Position numbers and translations under genes: made by a program
Shown: piece by piece, positions 11,976-21,487 of the stretch
How positions within the stretch are numbered: position 1 is the first letter of the stretch
Layout of the letters: each line of letters starts with the position of its first letter
Assembly: GCF_004319545.1 (NCBI RefSeq)
Contig: NZ_CP036313.1
Location: forward strand, 1,065,501-1,129,500
Direction of reading: 5' to 3'
Length of the DNA stretch: 64,000 nt
Source of the DNA: Desulfobacter hydrogenophilus
GTDB taxonomy: Bacteria; Desulfobacterota; Desulfobacteria; Desulfobacterales; Desulfobacteraceae
The notes under the pieces: model-generated
Database searches by the model: none
What the model was told of the DNA's origin: nothing
The model's input: the letters and a program-made list of their open reading frames with translations, nothing else

Positions 11976-14234
11976 ATGTTCACTACTACTTTCTGGAACA
12001 ATCTTAAACTGTCTTACAAATTCGGAATTGCCATCGGAATTATGGCGCTAATGATGTTGGGAACTATTTTCTTTTTCAACAATACGTTAAACACCAACGT
12101 AAAACATTTTAAAGCTGTTGATCAGACAGAATCAGCAATTCTTTTTCACGCTTCGAACATCAATAGTTACATGCTCCAGTGCAGGAGGGACGAAAAAGAT
12201 TTCCTTTTAAGGATGGATAAAAAATATCTCGATGAGTTCCAAAAAAGTTTAGCCGCCCTCATTACGGAGGCGCAGGCGCTTCAAAAAGTGGCAGATCGGA
12301 GCAATCGAACAGAGGATTCCGCGCTGGCAATAGAAATCATTAAAAATGCAAAAATTTATGAAAATATTTTTATAAACATGGTCAATTCCTTTGAGAAAAA
12401 AGGCCTTGACCACAATTCAGGCCTTCAGGGGAATTTCAGAGATATTGTTCATCAATTGTCAGATGCTATTGAAAAACACGCGAAAGGAAAACTTTATAGG
12501 GCTTTTCTGATGGTCAGAAGATATGAAAAAGAGTATCAGAGAAATGAATCTGACAAATACAAGGAACAATTAGCTCAGGCCATCTCAAAATATGAAAAAC
12601 TCTTGAACACAGGGAGCCATGAAGAAACATCAAAAAAAATCCAGGTAGAAGGACTCAATGCTTATAAGGAGCTCTTAAGTGACTATCATACTGCAACCGG
12701 AGCTGCCAAACCTGATCTATACGATGAAATCAGGGCAGTGGCCCAAAAGATGGAGACTGGCATTAAAAGGGTCCTTGTCCCGGATGCAGAGTCTCTGGTC
12801 CTGGAAATCAGAAAACAGGAAAAAGATTACCTGCTCAGGATGGACGAAAAATATGTAAAAAAAACCCATGCGGCATTGGATAATTTACTGAATGCATTTA
12901 AAATTTCTGCTGTTGAAAAAGAATATATTGAAAATACAGAAAAATCTATCAATAGCTATAAAACAGCTTTTGATGCCCTGGTAGCAGAGGATAAGCAGAT
13001 TATTGAACTTAAAACAAAAATGCGTGCTGCTATCCATAACGTCGAACCGATTGTTGAAACACTTACACAAAAGGCAATTAAAGGGAAAGAAGATAAATTC
13101 AAATCAATTGAATCCGAATCATCAAAAAATTCGAAAATAGCAATAATTCTCGGACTTCTCGCGCTTGTTGCCGGTATTGTTCTGGTTTTTCTTATTACCA
13201 GATCAATCATTCGTTTGTTGATTCGTGCAGTTAAAATGGCTGAAGAAGTGTCAGATGGAGACTTGACACAACAACTGGATATTCATCAAAAAGACGAAAT
13301 CGGCACTCTTGTAAAGGCGATGAACAATATGTCCAGAAATCTTCAGAAAATGTTCCAGGATATTACAATGGGTGTTCAAACCTTAACATCTTCCTCTACC
13401 GAACTGGCCTCCGTATCAGAGCAGATAAGTGTAAATTCCGAACAGGCCGCTGAAAAATCAAATTCTGTGGCAGCTGCTTCAGAAGAAATGGCAACCAATA
13501 TGAACAGCGTGGCGGCTGCGACAGAACAGACGACTGCCAACATCCAGATGATCGTATCTGCTGCAGAGGAGATGACCGCTACTATCAATGAAATTGCAGA
13601 TAATACTGCCAAGGGTAGTGAAACAACCACCAAAGCTGTTGAGACAGCCAGGCAAGTTTCCCAAAAAGTGGATGATCTTGGAAAGTCAGCTGATGAAATC
13701 AGCAAGGTGACCGAGACCATTTCCGATATTTCTGAGCAGACCAACCTCCTTGCGTTGAATGCCACAATTGAGGCAGCGAGAGCAGGTGAAGCCGGCAAAG
13801 GTTTTGCTGTCGTTGCTGGGGAAATAAAGGCGCTTGCACAACAGACTGCTGAGGCGACCCATGTAATTAATGGAAAAATATCAGGAGTACAAACTACAAC
13901 AACAGAATCCATTAGGGCAATCGAATCCATTGTAAATATTATTAATGAAATAAATGATATCGTAACTACCGTGGCAACGGCTATCGAAGAACAGTCTGCT
14001 ACTACCCAGGAGATTTCAAACAATGTAAGCCAGGCCGCATCTGGTGTACAGGAAGTAAATGAAAACGTTAATCAAAGTTCAACTGTGGCCGGAGAAGTCA
14101 GCCAAGACATTTCTGTAATAAGTCAAACAACTGAGGAAATCAATTCAGGGAGTCAGCAGGTTAAAATAAGTGCAACCGAATTATCAAAATTGGCTGAAAA
14201 CCTTAATCAGATGGTGAAGCAGTTTAAAATTTGA
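11976..14234 (+). CDS. Methyl-accepting chemotaxis protein with long helical periplasmic sensor
   Basis: A 752-residue chemoreceptor. Seen: a short cytoplasmic start, TM1 (about 16-36, [19 protein letters not shown]), a periplasmic helical region of about 350 residues with two similar segments ([19 protein letters not shown] and [19 protein letters not shown]), TM2 (about 389-411), HAMP ([35 protein letters not shown]) and a long signalling coiled coil with the hairpin tip [34 protein letters not shown]. The repeated helical motif suggests a helical bimodular (HBM-like) sensor. It would signal to CheA/CheW; none are nearby. No obvious CheR-tethering pentapeptide is seen at the C-terminus. The gene appears monocistronic. 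Confidence 0.93.
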   Translation: MFTTTFWNNLKLSYKFGIAIGIMALMMLGTIFFFNNTLNTNVKHFKAVDQTESAILFHASNINSYMLQCRRDEKDFLLRMDKKYLDEFQKSLAALITEAQALQKVADRSNRTEDSALAIEIIKNAKIYENIFINMVNSFEKKGLDHNSGLQGNFRDIVHQLSDAIEKHAKGKLYRAFLMVRRYEKEYQRNESDKYKEQLAQAISKYEKLLNTGSHEETSKKIQVEGLNAYKELLSDYHTATGAAKPDLYDEIRAVAQKMETGIKRVLVPDAESLVLEIRKQEKDYLLRMDEKYVKKTHAALDNLLNAFKISAVEKEYIENTEKSINSYKTAFDALVAEDKQIIELKTKMRAAIHNVEPIVETLTQKAIKGKEDKFKSIESESSKNSKIAIILGLLALVAGIVLVFLITRSIIRLLIRAVKMAEEVSDGDLTQQLDIHQKDEIGTLVKAMNNMSRNLQKMFQDITMGVQTLTSSSTELASVSEQISVNSEQAAEKSNSVAAASEEMATNMNSVAAATEQTTANIQMIVSAAEEMTATINEIADNTAKGSETTTKAVETARQVSQKVDDLGKSADEISKVTETISDISEQTNLLALNATIEAARAGEAGKGFAVVAGEIKALAQQTAEATHVINGKISGVQTTTTESIRAIESIVNIINEINDIVTTVATAIEEQSATTQEISNNVSQAASGVQEVNENVNQSSTVAGEVSQDISVISQTTEEINSGSQQVKISATELSKLAENLNQMVKQFKI

Positions 14235-14363
14235 TGATTTATATTTGAAATTCGGGGATGCGACACTGAAGACCATTAGTGAGCAGTAATATTTTAACAC
14301 TAAACAAATATTCTTTGCATTGAAAAAGACCTATCTTTAAGACAGACCGGCTTTTCACTCTTC

Positions 14364-14549
14364 ATGGGCAACAAATACTTCAGGCATGCCATATTTTTAG
14401 GGATATGCCTGCAGGTCATTCAACAGCTGACCGGCATCAATGTTGTCATGTACTATGCACCCAAGATATTCAAGCTTACCGGATTTACCACCAATTTGAA
14501 AATCCAACCCGCGCTAAACGGCTTGCTGAATAAAGATACCTTGCAATAG
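14364..14549 (+). pseudogene. Fragment of a sugar/H+ symporter (MFS sugar porter)
   Basis: About 45 residues, ending near VVMYYAPKIFKLTGF, match the TM7 region of XylE/GalP-type sugar porters (compare FLGICLQVIQQLTGINVV). The rest of a roughly 460-residue protein is absent and the ORF ends after unrelated residues. It lies in the 354-bp gap between the chemoreceptor and clcA; nothing else is seen there. Confidence 0.75.
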
Positions 14550-14588
14550 CAACGAAAGGCCAAATTCGTCGGAAAGTTCAGAGATCCT

Positions 14589-16286
14589 CTAATGAATGCC
14601 TTCGTTTTTATGCGATGGTTCCGGTGCCAAGATCTGTGATAAACGTTTCCATGCCGGGGATGAAACTATCAGCAGTAACTGATCGCCGGACTGCAATATT
14701 GTATCCGAGGAAGGCAGGCGCATGTGCTCCTGGCGCAAAATGGCGATGATCTCTGCATCTTGCTCTTCTTCAGCGAATTCACCCGCCTTGACCGATCTGC
14801 CGATCCAGGGGCTTTGCGGATTCATTGTGACGATGACCAATTGTTTGCACTCGGGCAGATCCACGGGAATTCCGGATGATAGCAGCTTCAACAAGTTCAA
14901 ATGCCCGTTTACGGAAGGAATGGCAATCCGCTGCTGGTTCATCAGGTTTAGCGCGATTTGTAAAAGTTCCGCGTGATGTGCCGGCGAGTCGGACCGTCGA
15001 GGCACCTGGGCCTCGTAAAGGCTATTGTATTTGAACTTCAGACGGCTCGTCAGGGAAACCTGAACGACATAGCTGAGACTGACGGACAACGCTGCTGCGG
15101 CAAGCAGGTGATATCCGCCCGTCATCTCCGTTACCATGATCAGGGACGCGATGGGTACTCGGGCAACGCCGCCGAAGACGGCAACCATTCCCACAACCAC
15201 AAAGCCTGCCGGCGGCAACTGGAATTGCTGCGCCAGCAATCCGCCTACCATCGCTCCGATATAAAGTCCGGGGGCAAAGACTCCGCCCGATCCCCCGGAA
15301 GAAATTGTCAGGCAAAAGGCGATCATTTTGCCGAACACCAAAAGCAGCAACAGCGAAGTGGTCAGACTGCCGTCCATGGCTTCCTGGATCCATCCGTAGC
15401 CGCCGCCCAAAACCTGCGGCAGGCCCATGGCCAGTAAACCGACGCCCAGTCCTCCGATGGCAGGTTTGAAGTGGTCCAGTATCGGCAGCCTGCGAAAGCC
15501 ATCCCGCAGGCCATAAAAGAGAACCGGCAGCACAGCGGCAACCAAACCGCTGATTAAGCCCAAAATGATATACCAGCCATAATCGGCTAAACCCGGAAAG
15601 CCAAAACCCGCGGGAAACCTGAACAAGGGTTCCCAGCCGACCATAACTCCGTTGAGCACATAAGCCGTCACAGACGCCAGGATGGTGTATAGCAGCGCAG
15701 ATGCCTCGAACTCCATATCACTGTAAAGCACCTCGATAACAAACAATGCGGCTCCAATGGGAGAACGAAATATAGCCGACAACCCCGCGGCCATTCCCGT
15801 CAACACTAAAATGCGCCGCTCCTCATCCGACCGGTGGCCGAAGCCGGCATAGATCGATCCGATCCCGGCGCTGATCAGCGCCGTGGGACCCTCCCGACCA
15901 GCGGCGCCGCCCGATCCGATCGTAATGGCGGAGGTGAGCATCTTTAATCCGGGGATGCGCCCACGTATATATCCCCCGGCCCGATGAAATGCTTTGACCG
16001 CACTGTCGGTACCGTGCCCTTCAGCTTCAGGCGCCAGGCTGTAGACCAGAACACCGGAGATCAGGCCGCCCAGGGTGGTGGCCAAAGGAATCAGCCACAA
16101 ACCATGCGGGCCGATCACCTGAAGCAGGACGCCGCCTTCTTCCGGCAACCCCGGGGGATGATATCCGGCCAGCCCGGAAAGAAAAAAAGATTGACAGATG
16201 CGCAGCAAAAACATGAAGGCCTGGGCACTGAGCGCCCCCACGATGCCTAAAATAAAAACATCTAAAATCAGTCTTTTTTGTTTCAA
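14589..16286 (-). CDS. ClC-family chloride channel/transporter with C-terminal RCK_C domain
   Basis: A 565-residue membrane protein. Seen: a ClC core with the gating-glutamate motif GREGP (Glu132), SPIGAALFVIEVLYSD and GGSGGVFAPGLYIGA, then a C-terminal TrkA-C-like ligand-binding domain (about 460-555). In the segment equivalent to E. coli ClC FIIEEM the protein reads FVIEVL, so the internal proton glutamate (E203) is Val, as in ClC channels; the GSGIP motif is replaced by GHGTD. This hints at channel-like or altered coupling (inference). The start is TTG at 16286 because an in-frame stop lies close upstream; the ribosome site is weak. It is last in grpE-cbpA-cbpM-clcA. Confidence 0.88.
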   Translation of the reverse strand: MKQKRLILDVFILGIVGALSAQAFMFLLRICQSFFLSGLAGYHPPGLPEEGGVLLQVIGPHGLWLIPLATTLGGLISGVLVYSLAPEAEGHGTDSAVKAFHRAGGYIRGRIPGLKMLTSAITIGSGGAAGREGPTALISAGIGSIYAGFGHRSDEERRILVLTGMAAGLSAIFRSPIGAALFVIEVLYSDMEFEASALLYTILASVTAYVLNGVMVGWEPLFRFPAGFGFPGLADYGWYIILGLISGLVAAVLPVLFYGLRDGFRRLPILDHFKPAIGGLGVGLLAMGLPQVLGGGYGWIQEAMDGSLTTSLLLLLVFGKMIAFCLTISSGGSGGVFAPGLYIGAMVGGLLAQQFQLPPAGFVVVGMVAVFGGVARVPIASLIMVTEMTGGYHLLAAAALSVSLSYVVQVSLTSRLKFKYNSLYEAQVPRRSDSPAHHAELLQIALNLMNQQRIAIPSVNGHLNLLKLLSSGIPVDLPECKQLVIVTMNPQSPWIGRSVKAGEFAEEEQDAEIIAILRQEHMRLPSSDTILQSGDQLLLIVSSPAWKRLSQILAPEPSHKNEGIH

Positions 16287-16325
16287 TGATCTTTTTTCTT
16301 TGTTCTTTCAAAGGTTAAACAGCAT

Positions 16326-16712
16326 CTAATCCCCATCTATTATCTGTGCCAGCCGCCGGCGAAGCGCCATAATCTGGTTCAGGTGTTCCCGCTCCTTTTG
16401 GCGCATACGCTTCTTCATTTCGTCCAGCCGGCGTTGCATCGTCTGGATTTGGTTCCGATACCGCAGCACGAAATCCACAGCCTCCAAATCCAGCCCCATA
16501 TCTTCGTGCAGGTAACGAATTCGTTTCAGTTTGCAAACATCCGCAATGCACAACCCCTTCTTACCGTGAAGCATGATACGGGATGTGACCAACGCTTCAC
16601 GTTCGCATTGGTGGATGAACTCCTCGGAAACCCTTGCCAGACGAGCTGCCGTCCTGTACTCAAAATGAACTTCAGGGTGATCGGAGTAAATTACAGGTGG
16701 GTATTTGTTCAT
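16326..16712 (-). CDS. cbpM: CbpM-like chaperone modulator (MerR-like HTH)
   Basis: A 128-residue protein directly after cbpA. Seen: an N-terminal MerR-like winged helix (YRTAARLARVSEEFIHQCEREALV) and a C-terminal basic, coiled-coil-prone helix (MQRRLDEMKKRMRQKEREHL). In E. coli, CbpM binds the J-domain of CbpA and inhibits both its DNA binding and its co-chaperone activity; position and architecture support the same role here. It lies 94 bp from cbpA and 39 bp before clcA, so it is probably cotranscribed under the sigma-54-type promoter upstream of grpE. Confidence 0.8.
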   Translation of the reverse strand: MNKYPPVIYSDHPEVHFEYRTAARLARVSEEFIHQCEREALVTSRIMLHGKKGLCIADVCKLKRIRYLHEDMGLDLEAVDFVLRYRNQIQTMQRRLDEMKKRMRQKEREHLNQIMALRRRLAQIIDGD

Positions 16713-16806
16713 ATTCTTCCTTTCATTCAGTTGGGTTGAAGATGTTTGACCCAGACCGTATCATCGTTTGGGTCGAGGCGTTGAACCAGTTGATCCGTCC
16801 AAATGC

Positions 16807-17769
16807 CTAACGCATCTTCTTCCACTGCTTAACCAGATCCTTCTCCCCGGCTGTCAGGTGTTGCGGTAGAGCCGCTTCCACGGTAACATACAAATCTCCT
16901 CGTTGATCCGGGTGTTTCATCTTCGGCATCCCCAGCCCCCGCAGCCGAAAAATCCGACCGTTGCGGGTCTCCGGTGGAATATCCAGCTTCACCGTGCGGT
17001 CGATGCCGGATACCGACAGCTTGCCGCCCAACAGTATTGTAAACAGATCCACCGGAACCGTGGTCTTCAGGTCATCGTTGTCGCGTTGAAAACGCTTATC
17101 GGGCAAAACCTCGATAATAAGGTACAGATCCCCCGGTTTACCGCCGCCGATCCCTGGACCGCCCTGTCCCTTGATCCGCACACGGGATCCGGTCTTAACG
17201 CCTCGCGGGATTTTGGCATCGATTTTCCTACCGTCTTCCCATTCGAACACCCGCTTGGTTCCGTGAAAGGCTTCATCGAGCGTCACCTGGAGTGCATGTT
17301 CGCTGTCCCGTCCCGGCCGTGGTCGCGCCTCATAATAGAATTGCTGATCACCCGCACCATCGCTGGCCTGCTGCCGGGCTGCTCTGCCGAACAGGTTCTC
17401 GAAGAAATTCGAATACCCGCCCTCAGCGCCAAACAGCTCTCCAAATTCTTCGGGGCTGACCTTCCGATAGGTGTGGCCCTGGTCGGGCGAGGACTGCCAC
17501 TCGCCCCAGTTAAAGTCCTCGGGGCCACCTCCGGCTTGCTGATACTGCTGCCACTGGGAGCCAAGCCGGTCGTATTTCTGGCGTTTTTCAGGATCGGACA
17601 GCACTTCGTGAGCCTCGTTTATCTCCTGGAACTTTTTTGAGGCCATTTTGTCTCCCCCGTTGACGTCGGGATGATATTTGCGGGCCAGCTTACGGAACGC
17701 TTTTTTGATTTCCTCCTGGCTGGCTTTGCGGTCCAGGCCCAAAAGACTGTAGTAATCCTTGTATTCCAT
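16807..17769 (-). CDS. cbpA: DnaJ-class co-chaperone CbpA
   Basis: A 320-residue J-protein without the zinc domain. Seen: a J-domain (1-70) with KYHPDVNGG and the HPD triad at 33-35; a G/F-like linker rich in Gly, Gln and acidic residues; and two beta-barrel client-binding domains (LQVTLDEAFHGTKR, RIKGQGGPGIGGGKPGDLYLIIEV, DLYVTVEAALPQHLT). It stimulates DnaK ATPase and may bind curved DNA. It lies between grpE (22 bp upstream) and cbpM. No dnaK is in the window, so this GrpE/CbpA pair would serve a DnaK encoded elsewhere. Confidence 0.93.
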   Translation of the reverse strand: MEYKDYYSLLGLDRKASQEEIKKAFRKLARKYHPDVNGGDKMASKKFQEINEAHEVLSDPEKRQKYDRLGSQWQQYQQAGGGPEDFNWGEWQSSPDQGHTYRKVSPEEFGELFGAEGGYSNFFENLFGRAARQQASDGAGDQQFYYEARPRPGRDSEHALQVTLDEAFHGTKRVFEWEDGRKIDAKIPRGVKTGSRVRIKGQGGPGIGGGKPGDLYLIIEVLPDKRFQRDNDDLKTTVPVDLFTILLGGKLSVSGIDRTVKLDIPPETRNGRIFRLRGLGMPKMKHPDQRGDLYVTVEAALPQHLTAGEKDLVKQWKKMR

Positions 17770-17791
17770 GCGATTCCCCGTTCAAATCTTA

Positions 17792-18343
17792 TTAGTGACT
17801 CGGCGTCACCAACACCTGTGCCGGACGCAGCAGCTTATCACTGTACAAATACCCCTTTTGTTCCACCCTCACCACGGTGTTGGGCGGAAACTTGGGATGG
17901 CGCATCACACCGATGGCTTGGTGCAGTTTAGGGTCAAACTGCTTGCCCCAGGCATCAATCGTTTTGACGTCATATTTGATAAAAAACTTGTTGAGGATAT
18001 TCCGGATCAGTTCGATTCCCTGCAAGAGGTCCCGGCTATCCTCTTCGCGTGATGTATGCATGACAGCCAGATCCAGACCATCGGCCACCGGCAACACATC
18101 TCGCAGAAGCGCTTCCTTTTCCGCCTCCACTTCCTGGGCGGAACTGCGGGCCAACCGCTTTTTGGTGTTCTCCAGATCGGCGAATAGACGGACATACTTT
18201 TCCTTCCAGACCGCCGCCTCATCCGGCTGCTGCTCATCGGGTTGCCATACCCGTGAAGTTTCATCTTCGGAGCCGCTATCCGGTAGCGTACCTATATTTC
18301 CGGTTGAAGCCCTGGTATTTTTTTGCATCTCATCCGTCATCAT
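17792..18343 (-). CDS. grpE: GrpE nucleotide-exchange factor
   Basis: A 183-residue GrpE. Seen: an acidic, disordered N-terminus, a long helix WKEKYVRLFADLENTKKRLARSSAQEVEAEKEALLRDVLPVADGLDLAV, then the beta domain with NKFFIKYDVKTIDAWGKQFDPKLHQAIG and GYLYSDKLLRPAQVLV. It releases ADP from DnaK. It is the first gene of grpE-cbpA-cbpM-clcA. AAGGTGAG precedes the double ATG (18343 or 18340). A clear GG-N10-GC sigma-54 promoter is about 85 bp upstream, which is unusual for a heat-shock operon normally under sigma-32 or HrcA. Confidence 0.92.
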   Translation of the reverse strand: MMTDEMQKNTRASTGNIGTLPDSGSEDETSRVWQPDEQQPDEAAVWKEKYVRLFADLENTKKRLARSSAQEVEAEKEALLRDVLPVADGLDLAVMHTSREEDSRDLLQGIELIRNILNKFFIKYDVKTIDAWGKQFDPKLHQAIGVMRHPKFPPNTVVRVEQKGYLYSDKLLRPAQVLVTPSH

Positions 18344-18424
18344 CTCACCTTCTTTCAGCGGCGTTTATACCTTCAACGCCTTTATATAATTTTGCGGAAC
18401 ATTCAGGTTTCTTCCAAGTTTATA

Positions 18425-18444
18425 GAATGCATAATAAATGCCAA
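18425..18444 (-). promoter_or_regulatory. Sigma-54 promoter of grpE-cbpA-cbpM-clcA
   Basis: On the minus strand TTGGCATTTATTATGCATTC gives GG-N10-GC, with TGGCAT at -24 and ATGCA at -12. This is the same pattern as the hsp20 promoter (TGGCATACTCTATGCT). It lies about 85 bp upstream of the grpE start. Confidence 0.75.
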
Positions 18445-18559
18445 CCGTTTATTTTTGAGGTTGGAGATACAATGATGTCGCTGGGCTTCGACTGTTTTAT
18501 GCCAAGAACTGAACTGAAGGCGGTTGCTTCATTTTTTGAAATTATCCTTAAACCTGAGA

Positions 18560-18632
18560 GCCTGTTTAAAAATAGATGAATCGGCTGCAATCACATGAGA
18601 TTTCGCTTCGATCCCCTAATTTTTAAACAGGC
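18560..18632. repeat. Inverted repeat with 14-bp arms
   Basis: GCCTGTTTAAAAAT (18560-18573) and ATTTTTAAACAGGC (18619-18632) are perfect inverted copies 45 bp apart. This could be a short non-autonomous element inserted between the grpE promoter and the enhancer site, or a hairpin. Confidence 0.6.
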
Positions 18633-18835
18633 GCTAAGAAACTTTTACGCACCTTGACCCGCTTGCCCCATTTGATGCAATTAGAGAGACAAAGGGTACG
18701 GACACGGCGCGCCGTGCCCCTCCAAGCCCGCCCATTAATGGGACAGAGCAACCCTAAACGTCGCCCTCGCCCCGTGGGGAGAGAGCCGGGGTGAAGGGGG
18801 TAAGTTTCAATTCCGATTTCTGCAAGACAACAAAT

Positions 18836-18872
18836 TTCTTGTCAAACAATAACAATTCCTGTGGCGCAGGAG
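18836..18872. promoter_or_regulatory. Twin-dyad enhancer-like site (copy B)
   Basis: TTCTTG-TCAAA-CAATAA (18836-18852) and TTCCTG-TGGCG-CAGGAG (18856-18872) are 20 bp centre to centre, preceded by TGCAAGACAACAAA as in the 35.1 kb copy. The site lies between the grpE and kinase promoters. Confidence 0.8.
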
Positions 18873-18998
18873 AAATTCCGGCGGGGGTTGCGTTAATGCT
18901 GTATCATTTCCGTCGAACGACTTTCAACGTTGAGCGATGAGTTAATCAAACCTTGAACATCTGAACCCGTGAACGGTTACAAGAAGTAATTGGAGATT

Positions 18999-19015
18999 TT
19001 GGCACACACTTTGAT
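18999..19015 (+). promoter_or_regulatory. Sigma-54-like promoter of the histidine kinase gene
   Basis: TTGGCACACACTTTGAT has a full -24 element (TGGCAC), but the -12 dinucleotide reads GA instead of GC. It lies 127 bp downstream of the twin-dyad site and is followed by the leader shared with hsp20 and the pgm remnant. Confidence 0.55.
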
Positions 19016-19022
19016 ATACTCA

Positions 19023-19150
19023 TGAGTAACAACGACCGTTTAGCGGTCGCAACGGACCATGGGAAGGCCACATGAAAGGAGGCAACAACAGCCCCTTCCT
19101 GAAAATGCCGGATGGACAAAAATGTAGGAGGTAGAGTAATAAAGGACGTT
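19023..19150 (+). promoter_or_regulatory. Structured 5' leader (kinase copy)
   Basis: This leader resembles those of hsp20 (35270-35388) and the pgm remnant (29176-29290, minus). Shared pieces: AACAACGACCG with a perfect hairpin CGACCG-TTTAG-CGGTCG, GCAACGGACCATGGGAAGG, TGAAAATGCCGGATG and a final AGGAGGTA. The homology runs through the ATG at 19112, so that ATG belongs to the leader rather than to the protein. Confidence 0.65.
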
Positions 19151-21472
19151 ATGAAATTTAAATTAATCGCGTTAAAATGTTTCAAACCCAGCATCACGCC
19201 ACTAAAGATCGCTTTGATATATGCGGCGGTCGGTATCCTGTGGATGCTGTTTTCCGATAAACTGCTCGCCATGTGGGTCTTGAAACCCGATTCCTTGCTG
19301 CATCTTGAAACCCTCAAAGGCTGGTTTTACGTGCTCGTAACGGCATGGATGCTCTACGCACTCACCCATCGAAGCGTTACGCTGCTGGAACGCTCGGAAC
19401 AATCGCTGCGCAAGGCCAACCAGACCCTCAGGGCCCTGAGCGCATGCAATCGCGCTATCATCGAAACCGAGGCGGAGTCGGATCTGATGCGAGACGTTTG
19501 CCGGGTCATTGTGGAAATCGGCAGCTACCGCATGGCCTGGGTAGGAATGGCGCAGGACACTGCCGAACGACGTGTTCATCCATTGGCATCCTGGGGCGAC
19601 GAAGGCGGTCATCTTGAATCGCTGGACGTGACCTGGAACGATACGGCAAAGGGGCGCGGTCCGGTTGGCACGGCGATCCGCAGCGGGGCGACTTGCGTGT
19701 TTCAGAATATTGTGACGAATCCGCATTTTGCGCCCTGGCGCCGGCAAGCGCTTGACCAGGGTTATGGCGCTGCGATTGCATTGCCCCTAACCTTTGATGA
19801 AAAGACCAGCGGGGCCTTGTGCATCTACGCTGCGGAACCGAATGGGTTTGACGCTGAAGAAACCAATCTGCTGGAAGAATTGGCGACAAATCTGTCCTAC
19901 GGGATTACCATTCTCAGACTGCGCACCGAGCGCAATCGCATGCATAAGGAACGTACCCAGCTTGCGACGATGGTTGAACAGGCTGAGGAAGGCATGCTGC
20001 TGGTGAATATAGACGGTACGATTCAATATACCAATCCGGCCTTCGAACGCATCTGCGGGCTTTCCAAACCCGATATCCAGGGTCAAAACATCCTCGCCCT
20101 AACCTGCGATGAACCCAATCAGGCCTGCTGGCAAGCCATCGCGGATGCCTTTGACGCGGATAAGTTAAAGATCCGTCGCTTTACCAATTGCAAAAAAGAC
20201 GGCACGACTTACCAGGTGGACGTAAGCATTTCAGCGGTGCACGACAGCGCCGGTGCCCTGATCAGCCATATGGTCGTGATGCGCGACATCACCCATGAGG
20301 CGCAACTGGAAAAGCAACTGCAACAGGCCCAAAAGATGGAGGTCATCGGTGCCTTCTCCGGCGGGATCGCTCATGACTTCAACAATATACTTGGAGCGAT
20401 TATCAATTGCAGTGAGTTGGCCCTGGAAAATCTGCCGGTGGACCATCCGGTGCGCGAGGACTTGGAACATGTGCTCAAAGCCGGTTTGCGCGGCAAGCAC
20501 CTCGTTCAACAGATCCGGACCTTCAGCCGCCGGGAAACGCCGCAACGACTACCCGTAGAAATCGATCTGGTCGTGAAAGAATGTCTTAGTCTGCTGCGTG
20601 CATCGCTGCCGGCCGGTATCGAACTCCGTCCGAACCTCGCCGTTGAATCGAGCCTGGTGTTGGCCGATGCAACCCAGATGCATCAGGTGCTGATGAATCT
20701 TTGTGTCAACGCAGCCCATGCCATGGGGGATTCGGAGGGCGTATTGCACGTGAGTCTGGGCAACGTGATGCTTGGCGTTAATGCGACCACCATTCACCCG
20801 GATCTGCAACCGGGGCCTTACCTGACAGTGACGGTTGGCGACAACGGCTGTGGCATGCAGGCGGCGGTAATGGAGCGAATCTTCGATCCGTTTTTTACCA
20901 CCCGTTCCAAAAAAGGCGGTACGGGGTTGGGGCTGTCGGTGGTCCACGGCATCGTCAAGAGCCACGATGGGGCCATTACCGTAGAAAGCGAACCGGGAAA
21001 AGGGTCCACCTTAAATGTTTTTCTGCCCCTTGCGGACAGCCCCGGGCGTATGGCAACAAGGGCCGCGGCCGACCGGGTTACCGGCGGAAGCGAGCGGATA
21101 CTGCTGGTCGACGATGAAGAAGATCTGACATATGCCGGGCAAAAGATACTGCAACGGCTGGGATATACGGTGATAACCAGCAGCGACGGCCTCGAGGCCC
21201 TGGCAACCTTTCGAGCCGCGCCACGGCAATTCGATCTGGTCATTACCGACCAAACCATGCCGCAGATGAAGGGTACCGATTTAGCCCGCGAAATCTTACG
21301 GATCCGGCCGGACATTCCCATTATTCTTTGCAGCGGTTACGGTTCCGTTTCGAACCATGTTGTCACCCCAAAAGATGTCAAATCCTTGGGGATCCGGGCC
21401 TTCGTCGCCAAACCGGTCACCAGAGCCGAGATGGCCGCCGCAATCCGGCGCGAGCTGGATACGGCGCCATAA
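19151..21472 (+). CDS. Hybrid sensor histidine kinase (2 TM, GAF, PAS, HisKA, HATPase, receiver)
   Basis: A 773-residue kinase from the ATG at 19151. I prefer it to the in-frame ATG at 19112 because the latter lies inside the shared leader; AAAGGA precedes 19151. Seen: two hydrophobic segments near the N-terminus (ALIYAAVGILWMLF and a second around GWFYVLVTAWMLYAL); a GAF domain with SYRMAWVGMAQD and AIALPLTFDEKTSGALCIYAAEP; PAS (LVNIDGTIQYTNPAFERICG); H-box AHDFNNILG; N-box NLCVNAAHAM; G-boxes GDNGCGM and GGTGLGLSVV; and a receiver with LLVDDEED, phospho-Asp in DLVITDQTMP, and VAKP. The GAF resembles the orphan GAF protein at 31396-31941. It probably senses a cytoplasmic ligand and feeds the sigma-54 regulator. 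Confidence 0.92.
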   Translation: MKFKLIALKCFKPSITPLKIALIYAAVGILWMLFSDKLLAMWVLKPDSLLHLETLKGWFYVLVTAWMLYALTHRSVTLLERSEQSLRKANQTLRALSACNRAIIETEAESDLMRDVCRVIVEIGSYRMAWVGMAQDTAERRVHPLASWGDEGGHLESLDVTWNDTAKGRGPVGTAIRSGATCVFQNIVTNPHFAPWRRQALDQGYGAAIALPLTFDEKTSGALCIYAAEPNGFDAEETNLLEELATNLSYGITILRLRTERNRMHKERTQLATMVEQAEEGMLLVNIDGTIQYTNPAFERICGLSKPDIQGQNILALTCDEPNQACWQAIADAFDADKLKIRRFTNCKKDGTTYQVDVSISAVHDSAGALISHMVVMRDITHEAQLEKQLQQAQKMEVIGAFSGGIAHDFNNILGAIINCSELALENLPVDHPVREDLEHVLKAGLRGKHLVQQIRTFSRRETPQRLPVEIDLVVKECLSLLRASLPAGIELRPNLAVESSLVLADATQMHQVLMNLCVNAAHAMGDSEGVLHVSLGNVMLGVNATTIHPDLQPGPYLTVTVGDNGCGMQAAVMERIFDPFFTTRSKKGGTGLGLSVVHGIVKSHDGAITVESEPGKGSTLNVFLPLADSPGRMATRAAADRVTGGSERILLVDDEEDLTYAGQKILQRLGYTVITSSDGLEALATFRAAPRQFDLVITDQTMPQMKGTDLAREILRIRPDIPIILCSGYGSVSNHVVTPKDVKSLGIRAFVAKPVTRAEMAAAIRRELDTAP

Positions 21473-21487
21473 ATCTCGATATTCGAA

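Larger units (their letters stand above)
18344..19150. other. Divergent regulatory region between grpE and the histidine kinase gene
   Basis: About 800 bp without a convincing gene. It holds two outward sigma-54-type promoters, a twin-dyad enhancer-like site, a 14-bp inverted repeat spanning 73 bp and a structured leader, each listed separately. The stretch 18650-18800 shows nothing further I can name. Confidence 0.6.

Noticed and set aside
19112..19150. Upstream ATG of the histidine kinase
   Set aside because: The same ATG-containing segment occurs in the non-coding hsp20 leader, so it is leader sequence.
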